From a bacterium (GTDB lineage: Bacteria; Armatimonadota; Fimbriimonadia; Fimbriimonadales; Fimbriimonadaceae), in the NCBI GenBank assembly GCA_013823945.1, contig PNMZ01000009.1, positions 1 to 58,410 on the forward strand: 58,410 nt of DNA. The letters run 5' to 3'. The number at the start of each line of letters is the position of its first letter. The first letter of the stretch is position 1. Shown in pieces: positions 23,371-32,033 of the stretch. The notes beneath the pieces were generated by a model. The model saw only the letters and a list, made by a program, of their open reading frames with translations, was not told where the DNA came from and searched no databases. Position numbers and translations under genes: made by a program.

Positions 23371-25114
23371 TGCGTTGATGATGGCGCTGGTTGGGGTGAG
23401 CTACGGCTCGCTGGGCCGCTTCATGTTCGCACCGATTCCTCAGGTACCGGGAATTGAGTTACTGCCTGGAGGGGTTCGGGTGGCCCACACGACGGCGGAT
23501 ACGCTGCTTTTTTCTTCTCCGGTTCGAGACCTTCGGGCGAAGCGTATCGAGAATGGAGAAGCAGTTTTTCAGGGATTGGACTATGTTTTTTCGCCGGGGG
23601 CGGTTCGGTATTCTCCGTGGCGGCCGGGGGTTGAACTCTATTTTCCTTTGGGGCTACGGTTTACGATGCGGACAGATTTAGGGCCATTTTTAACGTGGGG
23701 AGAGGGGAGTGTTGGGGTTGATGTTCCGACGGCAGCGAGTCGCTGGCACCTCTTGAATTTTCGCGATGGTCAGGCTCCGTTGATGCTGGTTTTTGACGAA
23801 CCTGAGCAATTGATGATCACGGGGGAGAGTGGTGGGTGGGTGCTTTCTACTGGGCGCCCGTTCAAGGGGTGGGTTCGGATTTTGGCTCCGGTTGGTCCGA
23901 AGCGCGTTGCGGCAAATGTTTCCTCCCTCGGGATGCTTGCCAAGGAAATTAGCCCCCTTGCCGAAGAATTGATGCGCCCGATGCCGACTTTTGTGAATTT
24001 TGAGACGCGGAGTGATTCAGGATTTATAACGGCGATTTGGAATTTTGATGGTGTTGGGGCGGCGATTCCGTCGGCATTGATGCTTTGCCGAGCGGGAGGT
24101 TATGACGCGAAGATTCAGACGGGCGTGACGCGTTCACTCCTTGATTTGGTAGAGGGGCCAATTGCATTCAGTCGTGAGCCACGGATTGTTGTACGATTTC
24201 CGGCGAGACGCATTCCGATTGGGGATGCCCTGGTGGTTGGGAAGTTTGAAAACCGGATCAGTTCGGCGAGTGGGTTTGATACTCCCAGCGTGGTGGAGTT
24301 GGCTCTCAGTCGGCTGATGGGTGGTCGGGATGCTTTGACTTTAGATGCTGTGGCAACTTCATTGGGCGAATTCCGGCGTGCATTGCCGACGTATTCTGAT
24401 GAGGTTACGGGGAAGAGTTCCGCTTTGCCTGGGAATGGGAATGGGGCAGATTTACTGGCGGCGCAGGCCCTCCTTCAATTGAGTGCTGGTCAGGGGAGCG
24501 AATTTCTCGGACAATTGAATGATCGCTGGGATCCGTGGACTTGGCAGATTTTGGGGGAAAGGTCGGATGTGCGAAGCAGGGCGACGGGTCTGTACGCGGT
24601 GGGAGCAGCTTTGGTTGGTGATACGGCGATGCGGGCGCGGGGAGCGATGGCCCATGCAGCTTCTTCAGCAGAATTTGTACGTCAAGATTACTTGAAGCGT
24701 CGGGGGTTGGCGCCGGGGGATGAAAGGGTCATTCAGCCTCTGAAGGAGTTGCGCCAGAGTTTGTTTGGTGATATGACGGTTGCTCCGAACCGGGCGGATT
24801 TCGTTTCGGCTTTGTCTAGTCCGGTGCGGGTTGTTGGAGGTCTTAACGTTTCTGTAGAGCAGGTAGGTGATTTGTACCTTCTGAGCTGGGAGCATCGCGC
24901 AGGTGACCAGTCAAGTTTGAGTTTGGTGACTGAGTTTCCAGTAGAAGTTGAAGCGCGGGACAATGTGAGTTCAATAGTTCCAGATGTGTTTTTGGCGGAG
25001 ACCCGGTTGAAAGTGGTTCCGAAGGGGCCGGGAGTTTGCCGAGTAGCACTGAGATTGCCGGGTTGGGCCCGGGGACTGCCGGAGGTCGTTGAGGCTCCGC
25101 GCTACAGTGAGTAA
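23342..25114 (+). CDS. Large secreted protein of unknown function
   Basis: The frame starts at TTG 23342, overlapping the barrel gene by 29 bases. It has an N-terminal hydrophobic segment (about 8-22) consistent with a signal peptide. The 590 residues show no motif I recognise. The N-terminal half is beta-rich ('LLPGGVRVAHTT'), the middle around residues 320-460 is helical and Ala/Leu-rich, and the C-terminus is again beta. The helical middle next to beta domains recalls some polysaccharide-processing enzymes, but no catalytic residues can be named. The overlap suggests translational coupling with the barrel protein and a shared role in the envelope. Confidence 0.6.
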   Translation: MRFWARVSISALMMALVGVSYGSLGRFMFAPIPQVPGIELLPGGVRVAHTTADTLLFSSPVRDLRAKRIENGEAVFQGLDYVFSPGAVRYSPWRPGVELYFPLGLRFTMRTDLGPFLTWGEGSVGVDVPTAASRWHLLNFRDGQAPLMLVFDEPEQLMITGESGGWVLSTGRPFKGWVRILAPVGPKRVAANVSSLGMLAKEISPLAEELMRPMPTFVNFETRSDSGFITAIWNFDGVGAAIPSALMLCRAGGYDAKIQTGVTRSLLDLVEGPIAFSREPRIVVRFPARRIPIGDALVVGKFENRISSASGFDTPSVVELALSRLMGGRDALTLDAVATSLGEFRRALPTYSDEVTGKSSALPGNGNGADLLAAQALLQLSAGQGSEFLGQLNDRWDPWTWQILGERSDVRSRATGLYAVGAALVGDTAMRARGAMAHAASSAEFVRQDYLKRRGLAPGDERVIQPLKELRQSLFGDMTVAPNRADFVSALSSPVRVVGGLNVSVEQVGDLYLLSWEHRAGDQSSLSLVTEFPVEVEARDNVSSIVPDVFLAETRLKVVPKGPGVCRVALRLPGWARGLPEVVEAPRYSE

Positions 25115-25115
25115 A

Positions 25116-26657
25116 TCAGGGGTTATCGGCGTTGAAGTGTAGGCCGATGTTTTCTTTGCGGTTTAGGGCACCGGAGACAATGTAGTCGGCGGTTGTGAGG
25201 AGGTTACGGGCTTCGGCGGAATAGGCACTGAAAGGGGCAGAGGGGGGATTATCGTAGGCGATGGACGTTTCGTCGATAAACGTCTTGAGTTTTCTAAGTC
25301 CTTCATTGGTGCGGAAAATCCCGGCGTGAAGGGCCATTTCTTTTTGAAGGGCATGGCGGATGTGAATGGCTTCGTTTTCGGGGATGACATGAGGCGGGGT
25401 GAAGTTGGAAGTTGGGGGAAGGCCAGGTGATTCTTGGCTGACCGCTTCGGCGGCGGCGAAACTGAAAACGATTGCTTCTAAGAGGGAGTTGCTGGCGAGG
25501 CGATTGGCCCCGTGGACACCGGTTGAAGTGACTTCACCACTGGCATAAAGGCGGGGGATTGAGGTTTTGGCTTGAAGATCGGTGACAACCCCGCCGCAGG
25601 AATAGTGTTGAGCAGGGACTACGGGGATCCATTCGCGATCAAATTCGAGCCCGATTTCGAGGAGGCGCTGGTGGATGGTAGGAAATTCGTGTTTGAGTTC
25701 TTCGGAATTGAGGTGCGTGGCGTCGAGATAAACGCACCATGTTTTGAGCTTTTGAATTTCTCTTTCGATGGATCGGGCAACGACGTCCCGGGGGGCGAGT
25801 TCTAGACGATTATCGTAATCGTACATGAATCGTCGGCCGTTGTGATTTCGGAGAGTTGCACCGGCACCGCGCATGGCTTCGGTAATGAGAAATCCGGCGA
25901 GTTGTGAATGTTTCAGGGTAGTGGGGTGGAACTGCTGAAATTCCATGTTCTCGATTTTCGCGCCGATGCGGTGGGCGAGTCCGATTCCGTCTCCGGTGGC
26001 AACTCTTGGGTTGGTGGTGTTGTCGTAGACTTTGCCGCATCCCCCGGTGGCGAGGAGGGTGGCTCGTGCGGTGAATTGGGCGGGGCCGAGGTCTGAGATG
26101 ATGGAATTGGCACCAATGCATTCCCCTTCAGAGAGAATGAGGTCGGTGACAAAGCAGTTTTCGTAGACTTGGATGGCGGGGTTTTGGCGGACGGCTTCGG
26201 AGACGGCGCGTTCGACTTCCCAGCCAGTTTTGTCGGCATGGTGGACAATGCGGTGGCGTGAGTGTCCGCCTTCACGCCCTAGGTCGAGGTTGTTGGATGC
26301 AGAGAGGTCAAATCGGGTGCCTTGCTGGGCAAGCCATTCAATTGCAGCAGGAGCTTGTTGGACGAGCATCCTGACGGCTTCGGGGTTGCAGAGTCCGGCA
26401 CCAGCAATGAGGGTGTCTTCTTCGTGGAGTCGCCATGAGTCGGTTTCTCCGACGGCGGCGGCAATTCCTCCTTGCGCCCAGGAAGTGTTGGATTCTTTGA
26501 TTTCTGCTTTGGTCAGGACGGTGACTTGACCGAGTTCGGCGGCTTTCAGGGCAAATGTAAGGCCGGCGAGTCCGCTGCCGATGACGAGAAAATCTGACGT
26601 TTGGTTTTTCACTCGGTGGGAATGGCTCCTGGAATTTGAGTTTAGTCGATTGGTCAC
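25116..26657 (-). CDS. nadB: L-aspartate oxidase
   Basis: NadB oxidises L-aspartate to iminoaspartate with FAD, the first step of de novo NAD synthesis; NadA, encoded at 32034-33137, uses the product. Signatures are the FAD-binding 'VIGSGLAGLT' (about 26-35), 'SWAQGGIAA', the active-site loop 'REGGHSRHRIVHHAD', and 'GVHGANRLASNSLLEA' near the C-terminal end of the flavin domain. A helical C-terminal domain follows, as in the succinate dehydrogenase/fumarate reductase family. Length is about 513 residues from GTG 26657, or 498 from GTG 26612; both are plausible. Succinate dehydrogenase is excluded by overall length and loop sequence. Confidence 0.96.
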   Translation of the reverse strand: MTNRLNSNSRSHSHRVKNQTSDFLVIGSGLAGLTFALKAAELGQVTVLTKAEIKESNTSWAQGGIAAAVGETDSWRLHEEDTLIAGAGLCNPEAVRMLVQQAPAAIEWLAQQGTRFDLSASNNLDLGREGGHSRHRIVHHADKTGWEVERAVSEAVRQNPAIQVYENCFVTDLILSEGECIGANSIISDLGPAQFTARATLLATGGCGKVYDNTTNPRVATGDGIGLAHRIGAKIENMEFQQFHPTTLKHSQLAGFLITEAMRGAGATLRNHNGRRFMYDYDNRLELAPRDVVARSIEREIQKLKTWCVYLDATHLNSEELKHEFPTIHQRLLEIGLEFDREWIPVVPAQHYSCGGVVTDLQAKTSIPRLYASGEVTSTGVHGANRLASNSLLEAIVFSFAAAEAVSQESPGLPPTSNFTPPHVIPENEAIHIRHALQKEMALHAGIFRTNEGLRKLKTFIDETSIAYDNPPSAPFSAYSAEARNLLTTADYIVSGALNRKENIGLHFNADNP

Positions 26658-26676
26658 GGATAGGGAAGGGATGATT

Positions 26677-26682
26677 TATACT
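26677..26682 (+). promoter_or_regulatory. -10 box that decides the start of the HTTM-partner gene
   Basis: TATACT is followed after exactly 6 bases by an in-frame GTG at 26689. The same bases on the other strand read AGTATAAA, and nadB starts 20 bases away, so the two divergent promoters appear to overlap. Confidence 0.5.
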
Positions 26683-26688
26683 AGACCT

Positions 26689-27336
26689 GTGGCGGAACAG
26701 TTATCTAGCGACCAGATGGCACCGAAGAATCGAGGGGTGCATTGGGCGATTAAGGTCTGGTTGATTTTTCATTGTTTGGTTGTGGTTTCGCGGACTTTGC
26801 CTGTTCCTTCGGATGTTGACGTGAAGGTGGCGACGGAGGCAGGTTTTTCGCCGGCGAAGGTGGCGGCCCAGGTCAAGAAGACGAATTTTGATACTTTGAG
26901 GCAGCGGGAATGGTTGTTGCCCTATTACACAGAGAGTCTAGGGATTTGGCAGTACTGGGATATGTTTGCGCCGAATCCGGCTCAGGAGGACATTTGGGCG
27001 GACGCTTTCGTGGAGTTTGCGGATGGATCGACGGAAGTAGTGGATTATCCGCGGATGTATGAGATGGGGATTGCGGAAAAGTACGTGAAGGAGCGGTACC
27101 GGAAGTATCGGGAGCGGTTTACATCGGACGCATATGCATGGAAGTGGCCCCATACGGCGCATTGGTTTGCAGCTCGGGCATGGAAAGGCGAGGGAAACAT
27201 TCCGGTGCGAGTGACGTTGAGGCGGCATTTTTATTTGGTGGGTAAGCCACCGACTCCGCCGGATAAGACTTATGAGACAATGGAGTATTACAGTTGCTTG
27301 GTTGATCAGCAGGTTTTGCGGGGTCTGATGCGATGA
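26689..27336 (+). CDS. Conserved protein paired with an HTTM membrane protein
   Basis: About 215 residues with one membrane segment near residues 20-36 ('WAIKVWLIFHCLVVVS'), then a soluble domain rich in Trp, Tyr and charged residues ('WQYWDMFAPNP', 'DIWADAFVEFADGS'). I chose GTG 26689 because the -10 box lies just before it; ATGs at 26671 and 26716 are alternatives. 'W..F.P.P' followed by a small beta-domain is typical of proteins encoded beside HTTM-domain genes. No catalytic role is known to me. The stop overlaps the next gene by 4 bases, so the products are probably made together at the inner membrane. Confidence 0.65.
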   Translation: MAEQLSSDQMAPKNRGVHWAIKVWLIFHCLVVVSRTLPVPSDVDVKVATEAGFSPAKVAAQVKKTNFDTLRQREWLLPYYTESLGIWQYWDMFAPNPAQEDIWADAFVEFADGSTEVVDYPRMYEMGIAEKYVKERYRKYRERFTSDAYAWKWPHTAHWFAARAWKGEGNIPVRVTLRRHFYLVGKPPTPPDKTYETMEYYSCLVDQQVLRGLMR

Positions 27337-28277
27337 AGTGGCTGAAAGATTGGGATGAGGCGATTTTTGGGTACGGATCGGTTTTGCCGATGGCGGTCTT
27401 TCGTACGTTTGTTGGATTCTTGAGTTTTTTGAATGTGTTGATTTATGCGGGAGTGTTCGCGGATTTCTTTACGGAGAAGGGGTTGTTTCCGGTTTGGATG
27501 AGCGAGCGATATGCGGAAGGGATTCCCCGGCTGAATCTATTGGCTGGGGTAACGGATGACCGAGTGACATGGGTGATGTTGGGGTTGACGGGCTTGGCGT
27601 CGCTGCTTGTGATGGTGGGATTTATCACGCGAATATCTACGATTGGGCTTTTTGTCTTGCTTTTGACCTTACATCACCGGAGTGGCGATGTATTGCATGC
27701 CGGCGACTGGTTGCTCCGATTGTGGATTTTCTCGCTAGCGGTCAGTTCTTGCGGGGCAGTTTTTTCAGTTGATCGCTGGCTTGCGGTGCGTAAGGGGGCG
27801 GGATCGGTGGAAGAGGTTTCTTTGTGGCCTCAGAGGTTGGTTCAGTTTCAATTGGCGATTGTCTATTTTATGACGGTCTGGCTGAAATGGGGAGGTGATT
27901 TGTGGCGGAACGGAACGGCGACCTGGTACGCGGAGAATTTGAATGAGTTTGTTCGTTTTCCGGTTCCTGATTTCATGCATACGATACCGGCGATCAAAGT
28001 GGCGACATATGGGACTCTCTTTGTCGAACTGGCGATGGCAACGCTTGTATTCCATAAGCCGATTCGGAAGTGGGTGATATTTGCGGCATTGGCGATGCAT
28101 GCGTATATTGAGTATTCGATGAACATTCCGCTCTTTGAATGGGTGATAGTGGCGGCATTTGTGTGTCACTACTCGGGGGAAGAAATTTTGAGTTGGGCGC
28201 GGCGAATGTCAATTCGTCCGGGTTTTCGGGAATTGGCTTCGCGCGGATTGTGGCCAGCGGAGGTTGTACATGCGTAA
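27333..28277 (+). CDS. HTTM-domain integral membrane protein
   Basis: A polytopic protein of 314 residues with about seven or eight hydrophobic helices, whose pattern matches the HTTM family (related to vitamin K-dependent gamma-carboxylase). Features include 'MAVFRTFVGFLSFLN' in the first helix, 'DFFTEKGLFPVW' after it, 'HHRSGDVLHAGDWLLRLW' in the middle and 'QLAIVYFMTVWLKWGGDLW'. The conserved His, Arg and Trp residues inside the membrane region suggest an enzyme, but bacterial HTTM proteins are mostly uncharacterised. A true gamma-carboxylase has a large lumenal domain that is missing here. It is flanked by overlapping genes on both sides. Confidence 0.8.
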   Translation: MKWLKDWDEAIFGYGSVLPMAVFRTFVGFLSFLNVLIYAGVFADFFTEKGLFPVWMSERYAEGIPRLNLLAGVTDDRVTWVMLGLTGLASLLVMVGFITRISTIGLFVLLLTLHHRSGDVLHAGDWLLRLWIFSLAVSSCGAVFSVDRWLAVRKGAGSVEEVSLWPQRLVQFQLAIVYFMTVWLKWGGDLWRNGTATWYAENLNEFVRFPVPDFMHTIPAIKVATYGTLFVELAMATLVFHKPIRKWVIFAALAMHAYIEYSMNIPLFEWVIVAAFVCHYSGEEILSWARRMSIRPGFRELASRGLWPAEVVHA

Positions 28278-29166
28278 GACAAAGATTTCGGAGTTGCTGA
28301 AGTTCAAAGGGGAAAAGGGGCCGGGCTATGACATTTCGCCGCAGTTCTATTTGAGTGTTATGGCGGCTCAGATGCCTTTGCCGAGCATCCGATCGGTGGT
28401 GAATCCTAAGGGAGAAGGGGGAGCGGTCTTGGGGTTTGGGGTGCCGATGGCGGGGGATAAAGAAGACTTAGATCGGCCCATGGAGCGGGGAACCTATGCG
28501 ATTGCAAGTTTGGATCGGAAGACAGTGATTCGGGGGCTTGTGATCAGTAAGGAAGAAGCAGGTTTTGATCCCAGAGGATTTTTGCAGAGTGAATTAGCCT
28601 TAACACTTAGTGAGGATGCTCGGGCTAGGATGTCCGCGACATGGACTCTGATTCAGCTGACATTTGAGAGCTACGATCCGAAGGTTCACCCGGCAGTGCG
28701 GATGATGTATGAAGTTGGAGCCAGGGTGGCGGATTTGACAGGCGGTTTGGTGGCAGATCCGGTGAGTCAGGTTTATCTGTTGCCCAATCAGGTTTTGAGT
28801 CCGATTGGCCCAGAAGGATTTGCGATTCAGGATTTTGTGAAGGTGCAGTCGGTGGCGAAGGGCGAACAGTGGGGGATGTATACACTGGGAATGCAAAAGT
28901 TTGGGTTGCCAGAATTTGAGGTGATGGAGGTTGAGGAAGGGCTTTCGCAAGCGGCGGCGCGGTTGATGTTGGGCTTGGGGCAAGGAGTTTTGAAAGGGAA
29001 GCGACTGAATGCGGGTGATTCGGTTGGGTCGAAGACGGCGGCGTTTCGGATTGCAGAAGGTGGGTTTGACCGAGCGCGTTGGGAGGGGGTCCAGGTGCTT
29101 GAGGTTATCCCGGAGCAGAATGAGGAGATCAATGCGGTTTTGGCGCGTTGGGAAAGTGAGAACTAG
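28270..29166 (+). CDS. Cytosolic protein of unknown function in the HTTM operon
   Basis: The ATG at 28270 lies 8 bases inside the end of the HTTM gene. The 298-residue protein has no signal or membrane segment. Mixed alpha/beta sequence with 'TWTLIQLTFESYDPKVHPA' and 'GARVADLTGGLVADPVSQV' in the middle vaguely recalls the DUF4261 type ('A..LTGGVV.D'), but I cannot confirm a family. The overlap and the adjacent GAF gene suggest a four-gene unit. Confidence 0.6.
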   Translation: MRKTKISELLKFKGEKGPGYDISPQFYLSVMAAQMPLPSIRSVVNPKGEGGAVLGFGVPMAGDKEDLDRPMERGTYAIASLDRKTVIRGLVISKEEAGFDPRGFLQSELALTLSEDARARMSATWTLIQLTFESYDPKVHPAVRMMYEVGARVADLTGGLVADPVSQVYLLPNQVLSPIGPEGFAIQDFVKVQSVAKGEQWGMYTLGMQKFGLPEFEVMEVEEGLSQAAARLMLGLGQGVLKGKRLNAGDSVGSKTAAFRIAEGGFDRARWEGVQVLEVIPEQNEEINAVLARWESEN

Positions 29167-29616
29167 ATGAACAAACAGCCGGCGTTTGATGAGATTTTGG
29201 AATTGGTGAAAGAGTGTGAACTTTCTGGTCGGGAGTTGCGGGAGTTTGCGATGGCGCAGTTGGATACATTGCCGACTTATGATTGGAGCGGAGTTTACGT
29301 TTTGGATGGGGAGATGCTTCACCTTGACGCATATGTTGGGGCGGCGACTGATCACACGGAGATTCCGGTGGGCCGGGGGGTTTGTGGAACGGCGGTGGCG
29401 GAGAACAAGAATCAATTGATTGAGGATGTACGGGAGTTGTCGAATTATTTGAGTTGTTCAGCATTTACTCGAAGTGAGTTGGTTGTTTTGATTCGGAATG
29501 GGGAGACAATTTTGGGTCAGATTGATATTGATGGGCACGAGGTAGGTGCATTTGACGAACAAGATGAACGGTTTTTGAATGAATTGGCGGCCCTTTTGGC
29601 GTATCGTTGGGAGTGA
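29167..29616 (+). CDS. msrC: GAF-domain protein, probable free methionine-R-sulfoxide reductase
   Basis: This single GAF domain of 149 residues has the signature of free Met-R-sulfoxide reductase: 'GRGVCGTAVAENKNQLIEDV' and '...CSAFTRSELVVLI', then 'GQIDIDGHEVGAF'. Cys73 and Cys97 are spaced 24 apart, like the resolving Cys94 and catalytic Cys118 of the E. coli enzyme. The third cysteine (Cys84 in E. coli) would fall near His63 and is absent, so recycling may differ. The enzyme repairs free oxidised methionine in the cytosol. A ligand-sensing GAF protein is the alternative. Confidence 0.75.
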   Translation: MNKQPAFDEILELVKECELSGRELREFAMAQLDTLPTYDWSGVYVLDGEMLHLDAYVGAATDHTEIPVGRGVCGTAVAENKNQLIEDVRELSNYLSCSAFTRSELVVLIRNGETILGQIDIDGHEVGAFDEQDERFLNELAALLAYRWE

Positions 29617-29645
29617 AAGTTCCGTATGGAACGTTAGAGGATGAT

Positions 29646-31568
29646 ATGGAATCGGCTTACCCTTACTTGAGCAAGATCATTAGCCCGCAAGATGTGCGCA
29701 AGTTGTCGGACAAGGAGTTGGCTGAACTCGCGAAGGAGGTGCGGCAAGCGATTTTGGATAATGTCAGTCGTACGGGTGGTCACTTTAGTTCGAATTTGGG
29801 GACGGTGGAATTAACGGTTGCGATGTATGCGGCGTACAACATTCCGCCGGACAAGGTGATTTGGGATACCGGGCACCAGGCTTATCCGCATAAATTGTTG
29901 ACGGGTCGTTTGCCTCGTTTTGATACTTTGCGGATGCATAAAGGATTGAGCGGATTTTTGAAGCGCGATGAGCACGAGCTGGACGTTTTTGGGGCGGGCC
30001 ACGCGGGGACGGCGATCAGCGCAGCATTGGGTTTTGCGGCAGCGCGGGACCAGGCACAAGGATCGGAAAAAGTCGTTGCGATTGCGGGGGATGCGGCGAT
30101 CTGCTCGGGAATGAGTTGGGAGGCTTTGAACCATGCAGGTGAATTGCAGACCGATTTGTGCGTGGTTTTGAACGATAACCGGATGAGCATTGCGCCGAAT
30201 GTTGGGGCATTGACTAATTATTTCAACCGTTTGCGGTCTCGTCCGCAGGTGCAGGGTTTGGCCCGGCAGGCAAAGAAAGTAATTGAGAAGATTCCTGGGC
30301 CGGCACCGAGAATCGCGGCGGGATTGCGGCACGGCGTGACACACTACTTTGCTCCGGAGGAAACGGGGACGATTTTTGAGGAAATGGGATTTGAATATAT
30401 TGGGCCGGTGGATGGGCACGATTTGCCGACTCTGCTAGAGATTTTCCGGAATATCCAAGAGGTTCGTTATCCGGTATTTATCCATGCGTTGACGGTGAAG
30501 GGGAAAGGTTATGATGTAGCGGAAGAAGATGCAACGAAGTGGCACGGGGTTGTTCCGTTTGATTTGGAACAGTGTGAGATGCCGAGCAAGGCAGCCGCTC
30601 CGACTTATACGAGCGTTTTTGGTGATGCAATTACTGAATTGGGGGAGAGAGACGAGAAAGTCATTGCGATTACGGCAGCGATGCCGGATGGAACGGGTCT
30701 GAACGGTTTCCGAGCCAAGCTACCGGGTCAGTATTACGACGTTGGGATTGCGGAGCAACATGGGGTGACCTTTGCGGCGGGGATGGCGGCTGGTGGATAT
30801 AAGCCGTTTGCGGTGATTTATTCGACCTTCTTGCAGCGGGGCTATGACCAGGTTTTGCATGATGTTTGCATTCAGAATTTGCCGGTTCGTTTTGCGATGG
30901 ATCGGGCGGGGTTGGTGGGGGATGACGGTCCGACTCACCATGGGACATTTGATATTTCGTTTTTGACGCATATTCCAAACATGTCTCTGTGTGCGCCGAG
31001 GGATGCGACAGAGTTGCGGGAGATGCTCAAGTTCATGGCGGATTACGAAGCGGGTCCGAGTGCGATTCGGTACCCACGGGGGAATGTGCCGGACAATTTG
31101 CCGGAAGGGCGGACACCGGTCGAGTTTGGCAAGGCGGAAGTTTTGGGTGTGCCAGGAATTCGGCGTGGTGAAGAAGGGAATGTTGATGCGGTTATTGTTG
31201 CGGTTGGATCGATGGTCGCTGAGGCATGGGATGCAGCTTCTCGGTTGACGGATGTGGGTGTGCGAGCCTTGGTCATTAATGCCCGCTGGTGCAAACCGCT
31301 AGATTGGGAGTCAGTTGCGGCACGATTGAGCCCGGGGACGCTTTTGGTGACAGTTGAAGAGAATGTGCGGACGGGTGGTTTTGGTCAGCAACTGATTGAC
31401 CTTTTGGTGGAGCATGAGCAGTTACCTCAACGGGTTAAGGTAATGGCGTTGCCTGATGCATGGGTGACGCATGGGAAACAGCCGATCATTCGGGGTGAGG
31501 TTGGACTCGATGCGGCGGGGATTGTTCAGACGGTTCGCGCTTCGGTCTTGGGGCGCGGACTCGCTTAG
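29646..31568 (+). CDS. dxs: 1-deoxy-D-xylulose-5-phosphate synthase
   Basis: DXS condenses pyruvate and glyceraldehyde-3-phosphate using thiamine diphosphate, the first step of the MEP isoprenoid pathway. ATG 29646 follows AGAGG and gives 640 residues; the frame also allows a TTG at 29607 inside the previous gene. Visible signatures are 'DTGHQAYPHKLLTGR' near the N-terminus, the diphosphate motif 'GDAAICSGMSWEALN' (the usual GDGA is GDAA here), 'GPVDGHD', and the C-terminal domain 'DRAGLVGDDGPTHHG'. The remaining MEP genes are not in the window. Confidence 0.96.
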   Translation: MESAYPYLSKIISPQDVRKLSDKELAELAKEVRQAILDNVSRTGGHFSSNLGTVELTVAMYAAYNIPPDKVIWDTGHQAYPHKLLTGRLPRFDTLRMHKGLSGFLKRDEHELDVFGAGHAGTAISAALGFAAARDQAQGSEKVVAIAGDAAICSGMSWEALNHAGELQTDLCVVLNDNRMSIAPNVGALTNYFNRLRSRPQVQGLARQAKKVIEKIPGPAPRIAAGLRHGVTHYFAPEETGTIFEEMGFEYIGPVDGHDLPTLLEIFRNIQEVRYPVFIHALTVKGKGYDVAEEDATKWHGVVPFDLEQCEMPSKAAAPTYTSVFGDAITELGERDEKVIAITAAMPDGTGLNGFRAKLPGQYYDVGIAEQHGVTFAAGMAAGGYKPFAVIYSTFLQRGYDQVLHDVCIQNLPVRFAMDRAGLVGDDGPTHHGTFDISFLTHIPNMSLCAPRDATELREMLKFMADYEAGPSAIRYPRGNVPDNLPEGRTPVEFGKAEVLGVPGIRRGEEGNVDAVIVAVGSMVAEAWDAASRLTDVGVRALVINARWCKPLDWESVAARLSPGTLLVTVEENVRTGGFGQQLIDLLVEHEQLPQRVKVMALPDAWVTHGKQPIIRGEVGLDAAGIVQTVRASVLGRGLA

Positions 31569-31942
31569 ATTGGTCTTTGGAGGCTGTCGGGATGTTCGCC
31601 GGCTTTAAGGCCAAGAATTGCGCCTTCTTGACCGCGCCCGAGGCACTCAAAAAGATTGCGGATGGATTGACCGATTCTGTCGTTGCCACAGCCTTCGAGT
31701 TCGATGAGGGTGACGAGGTGGCGAGCGAGATCCAGCACATGGGCGGAGACGATCATTTGTTCGGCGGCGGGAGGATCGATTGATTCGAGATGATAGGGGA
31801 AGAGCTCGGCGAAAATATACTGAGCTTGTTCGAGGGATTCCGAGTCACGGTAGGGCGGCACAGTTTGGGCAATGCGGCTCGTGAGTCGCTTGGCGATGGT
31901 TGCGGCGTGAACCAGATTGACGGGAATTTCGAAGTGGGGCAT
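31565..31942 (-). CDS. Small helical protein of unknown function
   Basis: A 125-residue frame from ATG 31942, convergent with dxs and overlapping its last 4 bases. It lacks signal and membrane segments. Several amphipathic helices are likely ('VHAATIAKRLTSRIAQ', 'VSAHVLDLARHLVTLIELEG'). No family is recognised. The codon and amino-acid pattern (Gln, Pro, His, Ile rich) matches other minus-strand genes here, which supports it being coding. Divergent from nadA. Confidence 0.6.
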   Translation of the reverse strand: MPHFEIPVNLVHAATIAKRLTSRIAQTVPPYRDSESLEQAQYIFAELFPYHLESIDPPAAEQMIVSAHVLDLARHLVTLIELEGCGNDRIGQSIRNLFECLGRGQEGAILGLKAGEHPDSLQRPI

Positions 31943-32019
31943 CGTTGCCTTAGTTTTAATACTACGCAATTGATCGGGCCATTATTCCAAGTTTTTCAAG
32001 GTTAAGTTACGGGGAAACG

Positions 32020-32025
32020 TATAAT
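32020..32025 (+). promoter_or_regulatory. -10 box of nadA (leaderless-type)
   Basis: A perfect TATAAT ends 8 bases before the nadA ATG, allowing a leader of one or two bases at most. Confidence 0.6.
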
Positions 32026-32033
32026 GAATTGGG

